Below, in pieces: positions 22,263-34,002 of a stretch of DNA of 64,000 nucleotides (positions within the stretch are counted from its first letter, which is position 1; every line of letters begins with the position of its first letter). The translations under genes and the position numbers were made by a program. The stretch comes from Fusarium oxysporum f. sp. lycopersici 4287. Its lineage: Eukaryota; Ascomycota; Sordariomycetes; Hypocreales; Nectriaceae. The notes beneath the pieces were generated by a model that saw only the letters and a program-made list of their open reading frames with translations, searched no databases and was not told the origin of the DNA. Where the stretch lies: positions 1,066,699 to 1,130,698 of the forward strand of contig NC_030998.1 of assembly GCF_000149955.1 (NCBI RefSeq). Reading direction: 5' to 3'.

Positions 22263-24443
22263 CTACTGCTTTTCAAATTCATCGATCTTTTCTTCGTGCA
22301 CTGCTTTTCCTTGTATCTCCTCCGTAATATCTGATCCTCCCATTCCAAACATACCCTTGAAGACACGAACAAGACTTTGTCGACCTTCCCAGAGAGGAAA
22401 TAGACCAACAGCGATGGAACTGCAGAACAGCCAGAGGATACCAACAACAACCCAGCCAGTGAAAAAGGGCTTGGAGAAGACATAGGATGTTCCGTACATG
22501 GGCATGGGCCAGAGGATCAGGAAAGCGATTGTCATGCAGACGGTCATTGTCTTAGCAATCTTTGAGGCCCTATTGAGCTTGGCCATGTCCTCCTCGGGAG
22601 CAACGGCGAAGCTGGTCACGACAGCAGTCTCAGAGTCACCATTGGAGTCGCTGGTGTCGTCAGCCTGCTTGATAGCAGCCATAGAAGCCCAATCGTAGCT
22701 ATCTGAGCCGAAACCGAATGTGAAGAGCGGCACGAAGATCAGAGGACTCAATAGAGCGACAACGTTGCCCGCAAGCATAGGGTTGTTGGAACCGAGGTTG
22801 TCGACACTGAGAACACCATCAAACTCCTTGGCGCAGGTGACAGTCCAAGCGATGAGCGCACAGAAAAGACCGAGGACGGGAGACACGGCAGCAGCAATCC
22901 AGTTCTGGCGCTTCCAGAGAAGAGTCAGAGTAGCGGGGATGACAGCTGCGGAGATCATGACACCCATCCAGAGGTATAGCCAACCCATGCTGATACCGGC
23001 GTAGTGAAGACCGACACTGAAACTGGCCATGATGACACCATAGAGACAGACAGTCGTATGTGAGACACCAATAAGTCGGCTGCCAGAGGCTTGAGGGTTG
23101 ATGTAGGTCCTAGAGAAGCGTTAGCGTAAGGTACCAGTTTTCGGACACGAAGAACTTACTGGTAAACATCGTAGGTGAAGATGGAGGAAACAGCAATGAG
23201 CTGAGCAGAAGTCGCAGAAGTGACAGCCATGAAGATCATGATCAAAGTGCAAATAGCGCCAGTCTTACCCAACAAGCCAACAGCAGCGTACGGCAGAACA
23301 AGGCCAGCCGAGACATCAGCAGGGTCCATGCGGTTGGGGTACGTAGGGAACGCGGGGTTGGTCTCTAGGGCCAAAGCACTGAGACCCATGGTAGTCGCAC
23401 AGAGCCAAGGGATAGCGAACCATGAAAGACCGCCAATGATGTATCCGGGAAGTGCGGCAACGGGGTGAGCGGCGATGGCCTTGTTGTAGTAACCGTTATC
23501 CATGAATACGGTACCGAAGTTACCAACGATGTTGATGACGAAGAAGATGATACCCTCGCGAGATCGCATGGTGAGGTATGAGCCTTCAGCATTGCCATCA
23601 ACGGGATGAGACTTGGCCGCCTTGGTGAGCGCATCGTAGACTTCGCCAGGTGATCCGAGTTCACTGCCGGTTGCATAGGCAGTGAGCGCGAAGATGAGGA
23701 TGATGACGAGAATAATGACGGTGTGAACATAATCTGTCAAGAAAGTGGCCTTGATACTATTTGACGAGTTAGACACGTTTCCCTCCCTAGAGGCTAATCT
23801 GACTTACCCTCCAAACATGGTGTACAGCACAACACCGAGAGGTAGCAGGAAACATGCTGCAGCAGTGTGCATGCCAGTGAGAGAAGTGACTACAGCAGAG
23901 CCACCAGTCAACAACATGGCAGTGACGAGAATGTTGGTGAAAAGACCGAAACAGATATACACGCAGTGAGTAATGCGGCCATATCGAGCTCGGATAACCT
24001 CGAGGAATGTATGCGCATTGGGAGCCCTTCTCTTCAGCTCAATGGCAATGGTCGCGAAGAGAATGATCTGAACGGTAGCACCAGAAGCATACTTTGCAAT
24101 TATTAGTCACAATTTACATTTCACGATTCACAAACAGTCGACTTACCCAGAATGGCCCAGAAACACCATATCGGTACGCGACACCAGATGATTGAAGAAG
24201 GGTAGCAGCCCAAGTCCAGCTGGAAACAACAGCTGAAGCAACAAGACCAGACTTAACCGTTCGGCCAGCGGTGTTGAACATTTCCGAGGTCTGTTTCTCA
24301 TGGTTGTACCGTTTCAATACCCATGTCGTGAAGATCATGCCCAGGGCAAAAAGAAAGCCGAGACCAACAACGATGCCATAGCCGTAGGCCTGGCTCAGAG
24401 GAGGCTCGACTGTGCCGGATGAAGGGCCGCCACCACCAGCCAT
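22263..24443 (-). CDS. DUR3: Urea active transporter (SSS family, DUR3-type)
   Basis: Exons 24443..24147, 24091..23808, 23756..23160 and 23109..22263 encode 674 residues, close to the usual length of fungal Dur3. About fifteen hydrophobic helices are visible. The N-terminal part has the hallmark [18 protein letters not shown] and [12 protein letters not shown], and the middle has [12 protein letters not shown] followed by [20 protein letters not shown], all typical of the plant/fungal urea:proton symporter branch of the sodium:solute symporters. It should bring urea (and perhaps polyamines) across the plasma membrane. A run of GATAA sites upstream suggests nitrogen-catabolite control. An in-frame ATG at 24551 would add 36 Cys-rich residues; MAGGGGPSS is the better start. 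Confidence 0.93.
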
Positions 24444-24578
24444 TGTGATATATTTGCAGTAAGGTTGGTGTTTAGGATTCAAGAGTCTATCACAAGAGCA
24501 TTTGACACAACCATTTTCATTGAGATCTTCATCATTGTTATATACATCCAAACACTACGGCCGTTTTACAAAACCTAA

Positions 24579-24810
24579 GATAATGAACCCGTTCAAGTGC
24601 CGGCGGGCCTCTCAAGATAAGCAATTCCCGGGTGCAGCTGCACGATAAGAAATTCCCCATGGGGGCAATGATAACAACGCACGGACGTAATTGGCCACAA
24701 ACCCCAGCCTTCCATGCGCCCTTATCAGTTCAGACATTGAAGCGAGTGACTAAGAAACGGTTGATCACTGGCCGGCGGCCAAGCGACCTGCAGGACGGTA
24801 TCTTGATAAG
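24579..24810. promoter_or_regulatory. Cluster of six GATA-factor sites upstream of the urea transporter
   Basis: GATAA or GATAAG occurs at 24579-24583, 24616-24621, 24644-24649, 24670-24674 and 24805-24810 on the plus strand, and CTTATC (same site, minus strand) at 24721-24726. They lie 136-367 bases upstream of the start codon at 24443. In filamentous ascomycetes, nitrogen-permease genes are switched on by AreA/NIT2-type GATA factors through paired sites of this kind. The site count is seen; the regulation is inferred. Confidence 0.55.
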
Positions 24811-26223
24811 AGAAACAATGGCCGCTAAGGGCATTATTCATTAATTGACACATCGGTGGACGATGCAGCACTGTATCAGCTGCTCCTGCACCGCGGAGGT
24901 GTAGTACCTGAACCAAGCCGTTTCAGAGCCCAGAACATGGGAGGTTCAGCCTCAATTGAATGTGTATCTCGATCTTGAGAAATATTCGCATTGAGATAAG
25001 ATTTTTGAGGTTTTGGACATGTGATCAATTATTAAGTGTCTAGGATTGGTTCATATGCGAGCAATTAAAGTGCTACCCCACGAAAGCGACGGGTGCAGGG
25101 ACCCGGGTTATCAGCCCGAAAACCCAACGTCATTGATTGCAATAATGGTAAGCTCTTCGCAATCTTCTGCAACCAAAACTAAGATTGAATATTATTGGTG
25201 ATAGCCTACCGGGGATTTGGGACGAGATACTGACTATGAGATGCCAGGCGGACACACTCCAGCGTACTCCGATAGATATCTAGGCAGTTGTTGAGAGAGA
25301 AAGAAATTCTCAAACAAATCATTTTCAAGCCAGATGATGAGATGCCGGTGAAACCAGTCCCTTGAAGGAATCCATATTAATTTGGACAGCGTCTTATTAA
25401 TAGCTATTTATTGGTTCATCTTAACTTAAAATACTGCTCGTTCTCGCAATTCGTGAGCTCAATGGCTTACAATTACCCTGCAGCAGTACGACATTACTCG
25501 GCAATGGGGCGCCACAGTGTGAAGTTGATAGACTAGTGGGTTTCAGAAGTCGATTTGTCGCGGACTATCAAAGATCCGGCGTTCTATGCATATTGTGGTC
25601 TTATCTTATCTCTCCTCACTACCTAAAAGAGCCTTAATAACACTATATTCACACTGTACAATCAAGAAGGCAACACAACCGACAATTTCCAGTCCTTACA
25701 ACCAATGTTCATACTTCTATATGATATATTGTGACAAATGGAATAGCTCACCAGGATCTGAAGAAGCAAAGTAGGATGTAGTATCACCATAGAAACTCTT
25801 TGTAATGCCGGGACTGTTACAGAACTCAGCTCCAAGTCCAGTGAGCGCATACGAATCTTGTGATGTTTACTGAAAAATAGACCACATCATGGGGATATAC
25901 AGGTTCTCTACTTCTTTGTAAGCCATTCTACCACTATGGTCGGATCGCCTTACAGCCAAACCTTGGTAACAAAGCCGGCATGCTACACGCGTCACTTCAA
26001 ACTCTCATTTGCAGCAGGTCTGGATGTCAAGCCTTAAACCGGTCTCGTTAACGTTACTGACATAAGTCCAGTTGTGGTTGTGACATTTCTGTGACCCGTA
26101 AAGGACCCTTGGAAGTTTTTGAGTCATTTTTGCAAGGATCAATCATGAATACTGCATTTGTTCATGATAATTCACAATAAAAGTGATAATTTCCCAGCAG
26201 TTCTTTAACAAAAGGAGTGACAA

Positions 26224-26529
26224 CTAAAATGACCCGAGATCGCCATCTCTTAATGGATTCACCTCTTGAAGGCTTCCAAGGCTTTCACAGCCTTTCGTGG
26301 CAATCCAATACTGATGACGCGTTTTAGATATGTCCCATTTCAGCCCAAAGTGACAGAATCGGCGCGCATCAGACGGATCTGCAACTGCCGTCATAAGACC
26401 TCCTCCACGTACCTGGAATTCCCCTGCGTCAAGACTTTTTAGACCAACGGCTTCAGCTCTTCCGTCTTGGGTAAGACTGGCGAGTTTATACCACCCAAGG
26501 TTTGAGTGGCATTCCTCATTGGTGGGCAT
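26224..26529 (-). CDS. Doubtful 101-residue ORF
   Basis: A single open frame on the minus strand starts in a favourable context (CACCATGCCC). The product is mixed polar/hydrophobic with several Trp and Cys residues, has no signal peptide, and shows no family I can name. It stands alone in an otherwise gene-free stretch. It may be a small orphan gene, the end of a decayed gene, or chance. Confidence 0.25.
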   Translation of the reverse strand: MPTNEECHSNLGWYKLASLTQDGRAEAVGLKSLDAGEFQVRGGGLMTAVADPSDARRFCHFGLKWDISKTRHQYWIATKGCESLGSLQEVNPLRDGDLGSF

Positions 26530-27387
26530 GGTGGGTTACACATCCCAAGGACAGCAATGTAATGGATTGTCTCACATATGTGAATGACGAATCCGCAACT
26601 CGCCTTGGTCTTCATTTAAGGTTAGAAATGTCACATCGCGCCCGTTATTTGGTCGTTGAGATTTTGAAACGCTTGTAGTCTAGACCGAGTTTGTGGATGG
26701 CGCGGTGCTTGGAATGTAAATGTTCCGGGAACGGCCAAAACCCATCACCGTATTCAGCTGACACCTCCATTCTGCATCCATTGAATACCCGTCAAATGAA
26801 CAGGAACTCAGATCGAGATGATATTATTTGTGGAATTCTCAGGGACTTGGAGTGATGATTTCATGAGCATCGACTCTCCAGGTCCTGCGGACTACATTCC
26901 GCTACTAACTCGAACTCTAACAGTGTGACAATTTGCCTCAGATTTCCCAGAAGGAAGTACCGGGGAGCAATTATAATGGAAAACAATGGCATTGTCTCTC
27001 CCTTGCGTTGTTTGCCGGAAAATATCATTTATTGAATGCTTTAACAAGGGATTGTGAGAACCGCTAGTCGCAAACATCTGAGACATCACGATCTTGGCCC
27101 AGCATAACTAACTACCGAGGGGCCAGACCACTAAAATGCATAACTACCAAGCATCGAAAACAGAAGAATGGCGTCTACAAGGTACCTCCGTAAAAACCAG
27201 GAGAGAAATTTGGCTTTTGCCCCTGGGTACTTAAAGTTAGGTTTGGCATTCTGGATCAGGGTCTTCAGGGTCGCCGATCTCACGGATTGTGATCTATCCG
27301 CAACTCAGTCTCATCCACGCCACTCATCGACGTCAGAGAATTTCCCATCTTTGGTGACTGGATCATCATAGAAGAAGCTTTTTGAAG

Positions 27388-27397
27388 TTTATATAAG
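27388..27397 (+). promoter_or_regulatory. TATA box of the CAP gene
   Basis: TTTATATAAG lies about 95 bases upstream of the ATG at 27491, at a normal distance for a strongly transcribed fungal gene. Confidence 0.45.
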
Positions 27398-27490
27398 GAC
27401 TAAGAATCAGGCATTCTTGAAACATATTCCCAACTATCACGCCACAGAAACACACAATCTTATACTAAGAACCTTCAACTATCCGACAAA

Positions 27491-28397
27491 ATGCATTTAC
27501 CTACTCTTTACCTCCACTCTTCCCTTCTCCTTGCTTCATCGTTTCTTTCAACGGTGATTGCAGCACCTTCCAACAATCTACTGGACGCTGACATCTCTGT
27601 CGATGGCTTTGGCCTTCAAGATGAGAGAGGAGACTCTGATGGTGTTTCCGCCAAGGCCAAAGTCAGCGCCGAGAACGACTACAAGGTCCCCAGTGACTAC
27701 AACAAGCCTCGTGTCCTAGAAGCCAACATTGACGTCACTCGCTTGGGCCTCGATCCCGTCATCTTTTATCCCGATAACGATGATGAGGATACAGAGGTTG
27801 ACGACACCGATGAAGAGAAGCGTAGCATCTTTGCAAGGCTCTTCACTCGGGCTTTGAGTTCTGATAAGCAGGAGGCTCTGCGTCTTCACAATGTCGCTCG
27901 CTCAAATGTCAAGGTCAAGGCCATCGTGTGGGATTCCAAGCTTGAGTCAGCTGCTACAGCTTATGCTAAGAAGCTGGTCAAGGCTGGTAAGATGCAGCAC
28001 TCTGCAGGAAAGGACCGTCCCAACCAGGGTGAGAATCTTGCATATGCTTGGGCAAGCAACGGCTTCAAGAACCCTATCACTGCTGGTGCTCAGGGATGGT
28101 ATGTCAACTCTCTCTCTTAGCATGATACACAACTGACAACAGGTCTCAGGCTGAACGAGAAGAAGTACTACAAGGGAGAGACTATCCCCAAGGGTAACTT
28201 CTCAAAATATGGCCACTACAGTAAGATAATCAATCCGTCTCATCTCACCATACATGACTAACCGTTCGTCAGCTCAATGTGTCTGGAAGAGCTCAACAAA
28301 GATCGGCATTGGCGCCGCCAAGGACTCCAAGGGCGCATGGTATACTGTTGCTCGATATTCAGGACCCGGCAATGTTGTCGGCCAGAAGCCTTACTGA
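27491..28397 (+). CDS. Secreted CAP-superfamily (PR-1/Pry-like) protein with acidic propeptide
   Basis: Exons 27491..28098, 28150..28220 and 28273..28397 encode 267 residues. A signal peptide ends near VIAAPSNN. It is followed by about 90 acidic residues (DNDDEDTEVDDTDEE) closing in KRS, a likely Kex2 cleavage site. The CAP domain then runs from LRLHNVARS to the end, with the family blocks KMQHSAGKDRPNQGENLAY, the GHYTQCVWKSSTKIG block and YSGPGNVVGQKPY. Fungal CAP proteins (yeast Pry1, Fusarium Fpr1) bind sterols or fatty acids outside the cell, and some affect virulence. The second acceptor was chosen because it alone keeps the KKYYKGE frame. Confidence 0.92.
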
Positions 28398-29143
28398 GGC
28401 ATAAAAGATTGAACCAAAAGGAGATTGCTGAATGAAATATCTGCCTGGGGCAGTTGAGAAGGAACAAGATGGACGTTTCTAGCGAGCGCTGACCTGATAC
28501 CTTCTTTGATTCATGCCTTTTCGTAGAAAGTGGCTATATGTATTACTACTAGAATACCTCACATTCGCTTACGTGTTACGAATTATGTTAAACAGATTGA
28601 TTTGTTAAACCAGTTGCTGTTTCCCATTTCGCATCATGTGAATAATCTGGGCTTTCTTTTGGTGATGTGCGAATACCAACAAGCTGACATCCGTGTTTTT
28701 GTATGTCACAGTCCGGATACAGGTACATGATATTATGCTTCCATCAGGCTCATGTAGCTTGATGCGTTTAGTTCTTCGCTAAGGTCTTGAGTTTTAACAT
28801 ACGGTAGTTGATCTGGAGTCCGTTGAAGGCGCGGGGTCTGATCATGATTGTGACATCCGTTATCGGGATCACGCAAGAGTCTCAGCATGTCACAACTCGA
28901 TTTAGATCCTGCTATTGCCGAAGACGTGATTATTCGTACTCAAGTGGCATCCGAAATTCGAAGGCGTGATTGGACTTGCGGGGTTCGTTAACATAAATAT
29001 GGAAGCAATTCGGACTTGGAATGGGTTTGCAGGATGGCATTTGCATACACAGCTCAACTGACAACCATTGCAATTCCCCCATCTCCTGAGCATTTACAAA
29101 ACAATCTGTAATTTTGAACTGGCTTATTTCTTTTGCAGCTGAC
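28398..29143. other. Intergenic region
   Basis: This 746-base stretch separates the CAP gene from the FMN monooxygenase, both on the plus strand. It is A/T-rich just after 28520. No further gene or clear signal was seen. Confidence 0.45.
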
Positions 29144-30752
29144 ATGGCGCCCAACCCAGCAACGAACGGGAGAGCCACCGACAACAGCAACAATGATCTC
29201 AAGAAGAAAATCATCATCAATGCCTTTGACATGTCAACGATTGGGCACTTATCGCCAGGTCAATGGAAGGTCAATACTACTGCACGCTTTGCAGCAAACC
29301 GATGCTAAATCCAAACAGAATCCAGTAGACAAGTCGGCAACAAAGCGCGACCTTCAGTATTGGATCGACCTGGCCAAGCTGCTTGAGAAGGGGGGTATCA
29401 ACGCGCTCTTCCTGGCAGATACCTATGGCGGTTATGACACATATGAAGGGAAGCTAGACAACTGTATTCGCCGTGCCGCCCAATGGCCCATGACAGATCC
29501 AACTATTCCCATCAGTGCCATGGCAGCTGTGACGAAGAACCTGTCTTTCGCCATCACTGCTTCAACATCTTTTGAGCCACCTTTTCTCCTGGCAAAGCGC
29601 TTCTCTTCATTGGACCACTTCACCAGAGGAAGAATTGGTAAGCATCGAGTGGTAAAACGGCACACATGAGAGACTAACATCATTTGAAAGGCTGGAACAT
29701 TGTCACCAGCTGGAAGAAAGCGGCTTTCAAAGCCATTGGCCTGGACAGTCCTATTGCACATGATGAGAGATATGAGCAGGCCGATGAGTACCTGCGTGTC
29801 CTGTATAAGTATGTCACTCTTTTATGGCCCTCGTAGGACTTGACACTAACCGCAAGGCAGACTATGGGAAGGCTCCTGGGCAGATGATGCCATCTCCCCT
29901 GATCCAGAGAACGACAGCTATGCGGATCCCGAAAAGATCAGGACCATCCACCATCATGGCAAGTTCTTTGACTTGGACACTCGCCATATTGTTGACCCTT
30001 CACCTCAACGTACACCATTCTTGTTCCAAGCTGGTACCTCATCTGCCGGTCAGACGTTTGCCGCAACCCATGCAGAAGGCATCTTCGTGTCTTCCCACTC
30101 ACCCAAACTGCTCAAACCTAAGATCCAGGCAATTCGGAAGCAGGCTGCTGAACTAGGCCGAGATCCTCAATCGCTCAAGTTCTTTGCGACCTTCACTCCC
30201 ATAGTTGGTCGCACTGATGAAGAAGCGCAAGAAAAGCTCAAGGAACTGCAGAAGTACGCCTCGACTATTGGTGGACTAGTTCTCGTCAGCGGATGGACTG
30301 GCATCGACTTATCCAAGATTCCACTTGACCAAGAACTCACCTCTGCGGACTCTCTAGAGCAGCACAAGGTTCAAAGCCTTCTCGATGCATTCACTGTCAC
30401 CAGTGAACATGTTCCAAAGTGGACGCCAAGAGTCATTGCCGAGAAGGCTGGCATCGGTGGACTGGGCCCAGTCTCCGTTGGAAGTCCTCAGACTGTTGCT
30501 GATGAGATGGAGCGTTGGATCGAGGAGGGAGACTTGGATGGCTTCAATGTTGGTTATGTTACCACGCCAGGGACTTTTGAGGATCTGGTTGAACTACTAG
30601 TGCCAGAGCTCCGAAGAAGGGGCTTGTATCACGAAATACCTAGTGAAGGGGGTCATACTCTGCGAGAGAATGTCTATGGCATTGGTCAATCTGGGCTCCG
30701 CGATGATCACACTGGGTCAAAGTACAAGTATGATGTGTTCAAGGAGGAATAG
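29144..30752 (+). CDS. FMN-dependent monooxygenase (NtaA/SnaA/DszA type)
   Basis: Exons 29144..29269, 29319..29637, 29691..29808 and 29861..30752 encode 484 residues. The luciferase-like TIM-barrel is recognisable from KKIIINAFDM through GINALFLADTYGGYDTY, the FSSLDHFTRGRIGWNIVTSW block that defines the nitrilotriacetate/dibenzothiophene-sulfone subfamily, and YKLWEGSW. Later come TPFLFQAGTSSAGQ and the closing FNVGYVTTPGTFEDLVELL. Such enzymes use FMNH2 from a partner reductase to oxidise sulfur or nitrogen compounds. No reductase gene is in the window. No targeting signal is visible, so a cytosolic location is likely. All three introns are small and in consistent phase. Confidence 0.92.
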
Positions 30753-32230
30753 TCTTCAGTCTATAGCATATAGGTTCAGCCGCTGGCAGTGTCTTAGATC
30801 AATTAGAGCATGAGTGCAGCCCATACGGCAACACACAATCCTCAACCTACCCCAAAGCATAAGGATCCAAACTCCGTGACCTCGTCTCATATCAATAGCT
30901 TACCGATCTTCAGATTTATAAGCGCTCGTGATCAAAAGGTATCCGACCCAGCCGCCCTATCCGAGGAGATCCTGGACGTGAGAGGTTGATTCAGGAACTG
31001 TTTCATTCATCGTCGCGCGGCCATTTACTATGCATTTTCCCCAAGTTTTTCAACCTCTCTGCATCACGTTCACGAATACGGTCAGGAACCTGCAGACAGC
31101 AGTTTTGTGAAACCCTGATGAGGAAGTATAGGGCGAAGGTTGGAGATGATAGATTGTCGCTAAATGGCGAGGTCACTGGGCACTGAATCTTCAACAGGGG
31201 CTCGGGGGCCGTGCCGCCTGTTGGCAGCTGTCAAGCGAGTGGAGGCCACCAAAGTTTAGGTTGCTGTTGCTATTAGTAGGTTGCTGCTGCGAAGTTGACA
31301 TTTTTATTCGTCCATTGAAGCTGCCTTCGTTACTCTGCAGATCCAGTCGGCTCAGTGTATCTTCAGCATTTGACGTGATAAACTGTAAGAAACTGTTTTG
31401 CGATTGTCGACCTCACGGCTAATGCTCAAACAATCCTCATTGACCTGGACGTTTTAGCCTGTGCGGCCTAGAAATCTTCAAACCCCACCTCTGGCAGTTA
31501 AGCTGCCGAAACACTGCAGTTACAGAACCTTGAAGCGCCGAAGGAACAAGTTTTGCAACATTATGCCACTTTTCCCTACTCCTGAGTTGTTGGTTCGAAA
31601 GCATCTATTAGATTCTTATGACAGGATCGCTAAGAATCGGTCAACCAACAACAGGCAATCGCATATCGCAAGACGTTCTAGAAAGTATTTGGGCTTCCCT
31701 GGACCCGCCCGCTGTGACGCGGTTTGAGTAGGTGCTTATAGCGCCCACAGTTCTTGGCCCACTGCCACGTTGCGCTGAGCACTGTCCTACCCGACACACC
31801 AGACACTTTCAGCGTTGAGAGGTTCAATATAACGACTCTTGACGGTCTCATTCGCTGTCATGACATTTGTCAAGTTTCAGCAAGATCGCGATCGACGAAG
31901 ATACAGCGGATAGTTAGGATGCCGAACTCTCTTTCACATGCGTTCAGCTTTGGAGGCGCCGATTTTCCCGGAGATCAGCTCATTCACTGCTGAATTATTG
32001 GTTAGCACCTTGCCAACAACAACAAGCCTCGGCACTCAACGTTTGTGAACGGTGGAACCGTCTGAGCGTAAAATGATCCAATCAGAATATTCAATTCATT
32101 TTTCCCTTGGAGCCATTCACTGTCGGAAACAGGGTAGGACCAGCAGGTGACATTCTCTGCAAATTTCCATCAAGAACGGTCAAAGATTCCAATGTTAAGT
32201 AAGTAAAGAAGAGTACAAAACACCATCATC
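30753..32230. other. Intergenic region (1.5 kb)
   Basis: This region lies between the monooxygenase and the FAD oxidoreductase. It contains a short imperfect direct repeat (TAGGTTGCTGTTGCT / TAGGTTGCTGCTGCG) around 31257-31290. Small open frames at 31461 and 31754 have no support. The last 200 bases are the leader of the oxidoreductase gene. Confidence 0.45.
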
Positions 32231-33753
32231 ATGAACGACAAGCATACGAAAAGTCGAGTCGCTATTATAGGCACGGGTCTCGCCGGTCTTAGTAGTGCTT
32301 ATCTTATTAAGGGAGACCGTTATAGGGTGACGTTGTTCGAACAGGTGCGCCACGTCGTCAACGACAACCGAGATCCTTCGCCCTGGGTTGGAATCCTTTC
32401 GCTAACAATAACGCTTCCCTCCAGGGCGACAGAATATCCTTTGATTCTGCTTCTGTTACGATTAAGAACGAGAAATACGACGATGCTGAACGAATCGATC
32501 TGCCGATGCGCGCGAGCGCGGACGGGTACTACCATAACTTGATGCGCATGTATCAACATCTACAAATCCCGCTGCATCCAATCAAGTTCCTTTTTGTCTT
32601 TGCGAAAGCAGCTACGAGCGCCGATGGAACAGTCCCGGTCAAGGGGAGCGATAACGAGACATACTTCATTCATGCATCGAACTTGCACCAGACACCGCCG
32701 CCGTGGCCGGGCAATCGCGGTGTGATTGCGCACTTTATCGAGATTGTCTTCCTGATTGTGTGCCAATTCTGGTTCACGATCGCATGCTTCCTTGTCGCGC
32801 CATTGAAGACCACATCTTCCGGATACAGCGAGACCGTCGCCGAATACTTCGATCGCATACGTTTACCCCGACGATATACATCGCGCTATCTGCTTCCGCT
32901 TCTGAGCGGTGTAGCGACGTGCACACACGAAGAGCTGCTCCAATTCCCCGCGAGCGACATCGTCAACTACAAGAAGCTTTCGCATGGCAAGCAACATTAC
33001 GCAGTCTGCGGCGGAGTCTCGCAGGTCCAGGCCAAATTGACGGAGGGACTGGAGGATGTCAACCTCAATAGTCGTGTGATCGAAGCTGTGCCTCAGGTCG
33101 ACGGTACCGTGCTGGTTCGCTGGCAATCTACCGTTGACGCATCGGGGCGCATCCACGAGCAAGTCTTCGACCGCGTTGTCCTCTCCGTCTCCCCTGATGT
33201 CGCTGGCCGGATCTTCAACCCGCTGGGGTCTACATTGGCGAAGCTTCCAACCCGTCAAGTCGAAAGCTCTGTTTTGAAGCCGGAAAAGGCGGGAATCAGC
33301 GTCGTCGACACCGATGATGCCAGCTCCCGTCAATCCATCGCTTGCATGCACCATTCAAAAGACACCTCAGCAGCCCAGGTCTTGACCCTGCGAACGATGT
33401 TCACCGACGTGGGAAGCCCTCGCACAGAGGCTCTTCACGCCATGCCCAGTGGAGTCGTTGTCAGCACTTGTCCCCTACGCGAAGAGGCACAGCCAGAAGC
33501 AATCAAAAAGGCCAAGTTTACTAGAACCCTCAGAAACACCAAGGGCCAGGCTCTCGTTCAGAAATTGCTAGGGGATTCGGGATCGAAGAAGAGCGAGGAT
33601 GGTGAGGCCATGGCTTGGGTCAATGGACAGGATAATGTGTGGATCGCTGGTGCTTGGTGCTGGGATGGCATGGTGCTGCTGGAAGGGTGTGTTGTGTCGG
33701 CCATTAGGGTAGCTCAAGATTTTGGCGTAGCGATTCCGTGGGAACAGAATTAA
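32231..33753 (+). CDS. FAD-dependent amine-oxidase-like oxidoreductase with a membrane segment (COG2907-like)
   Basis: Exons 32231..32344 and 32425..33753 encode 480 residues. The dinucleotide fold is plain: VAIIGTGLAGLSSAY (Gly14-x-Gly-x2-Gly19) with the ribose-binding Glu in LFEQ at residue 37. IDLPMRASADGYYHNL resembles the substrate-side block of COG2907-type flavoproteins. A hydrophobic stretch (about 138-164) suggests membrane association. The C-terminal VWIAGAWCWDGMVLLEGCVVSA is the second FAD-binding block. In bacteria, COG2907 genes often sit beside cyclopropane-fatty-acid-synthase-like methyltransferases; here too a methyltransferase gene follows, 249 bases on and on the same strand. 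Substrate unknown; lipid acyl chains are a reasonable guess. Confidence 0.82.
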
Positions 33754-34002
33754 TGACGAATAATGACTAGAATAATAGATGAATGCAGATTTCTCTTTAC
33801 ATTATCACCTCGAATTCCATAATCCAACCGCTACAATTGCAGTAACTTTAATTAAGTTCTACTGGAATTAGTCATTTAGCGAAGTAGTAGTTAGTGGGTG
33901 AAATCAGTGCGTAAATTGAGCTACCATGAAATGTCACCATCTTTCTTTATCACAATTGACAGCCGTTAGCTCACGGCGCGGACCGCAATCGCTATCGACA
34001 CC

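Larger units (their letters stand above)
24444..27490. other. Gene-poor 3-kb stretch
   Basis: This is the longest interval without a convincing gene. Its left end is the promoter of the urea transporter (GATA cluster). Its right end is the promoter of the CAP gene. Between them only one short minus-strand frame (26224-26529) deserves mention. Local A/T-rich patches (around 25380-25450 and 25600-25750) are present, but I see no terminal repeats or transposase fragments. Confidence 0.5.

Noticed and set aside
24444..24551. Upstream in-frame ATG extending the urea transporter by 36 residues
   Set aside because: The extension is Cys/Asn-rich and unlike the family, which begins near MAGGGG-type starts.
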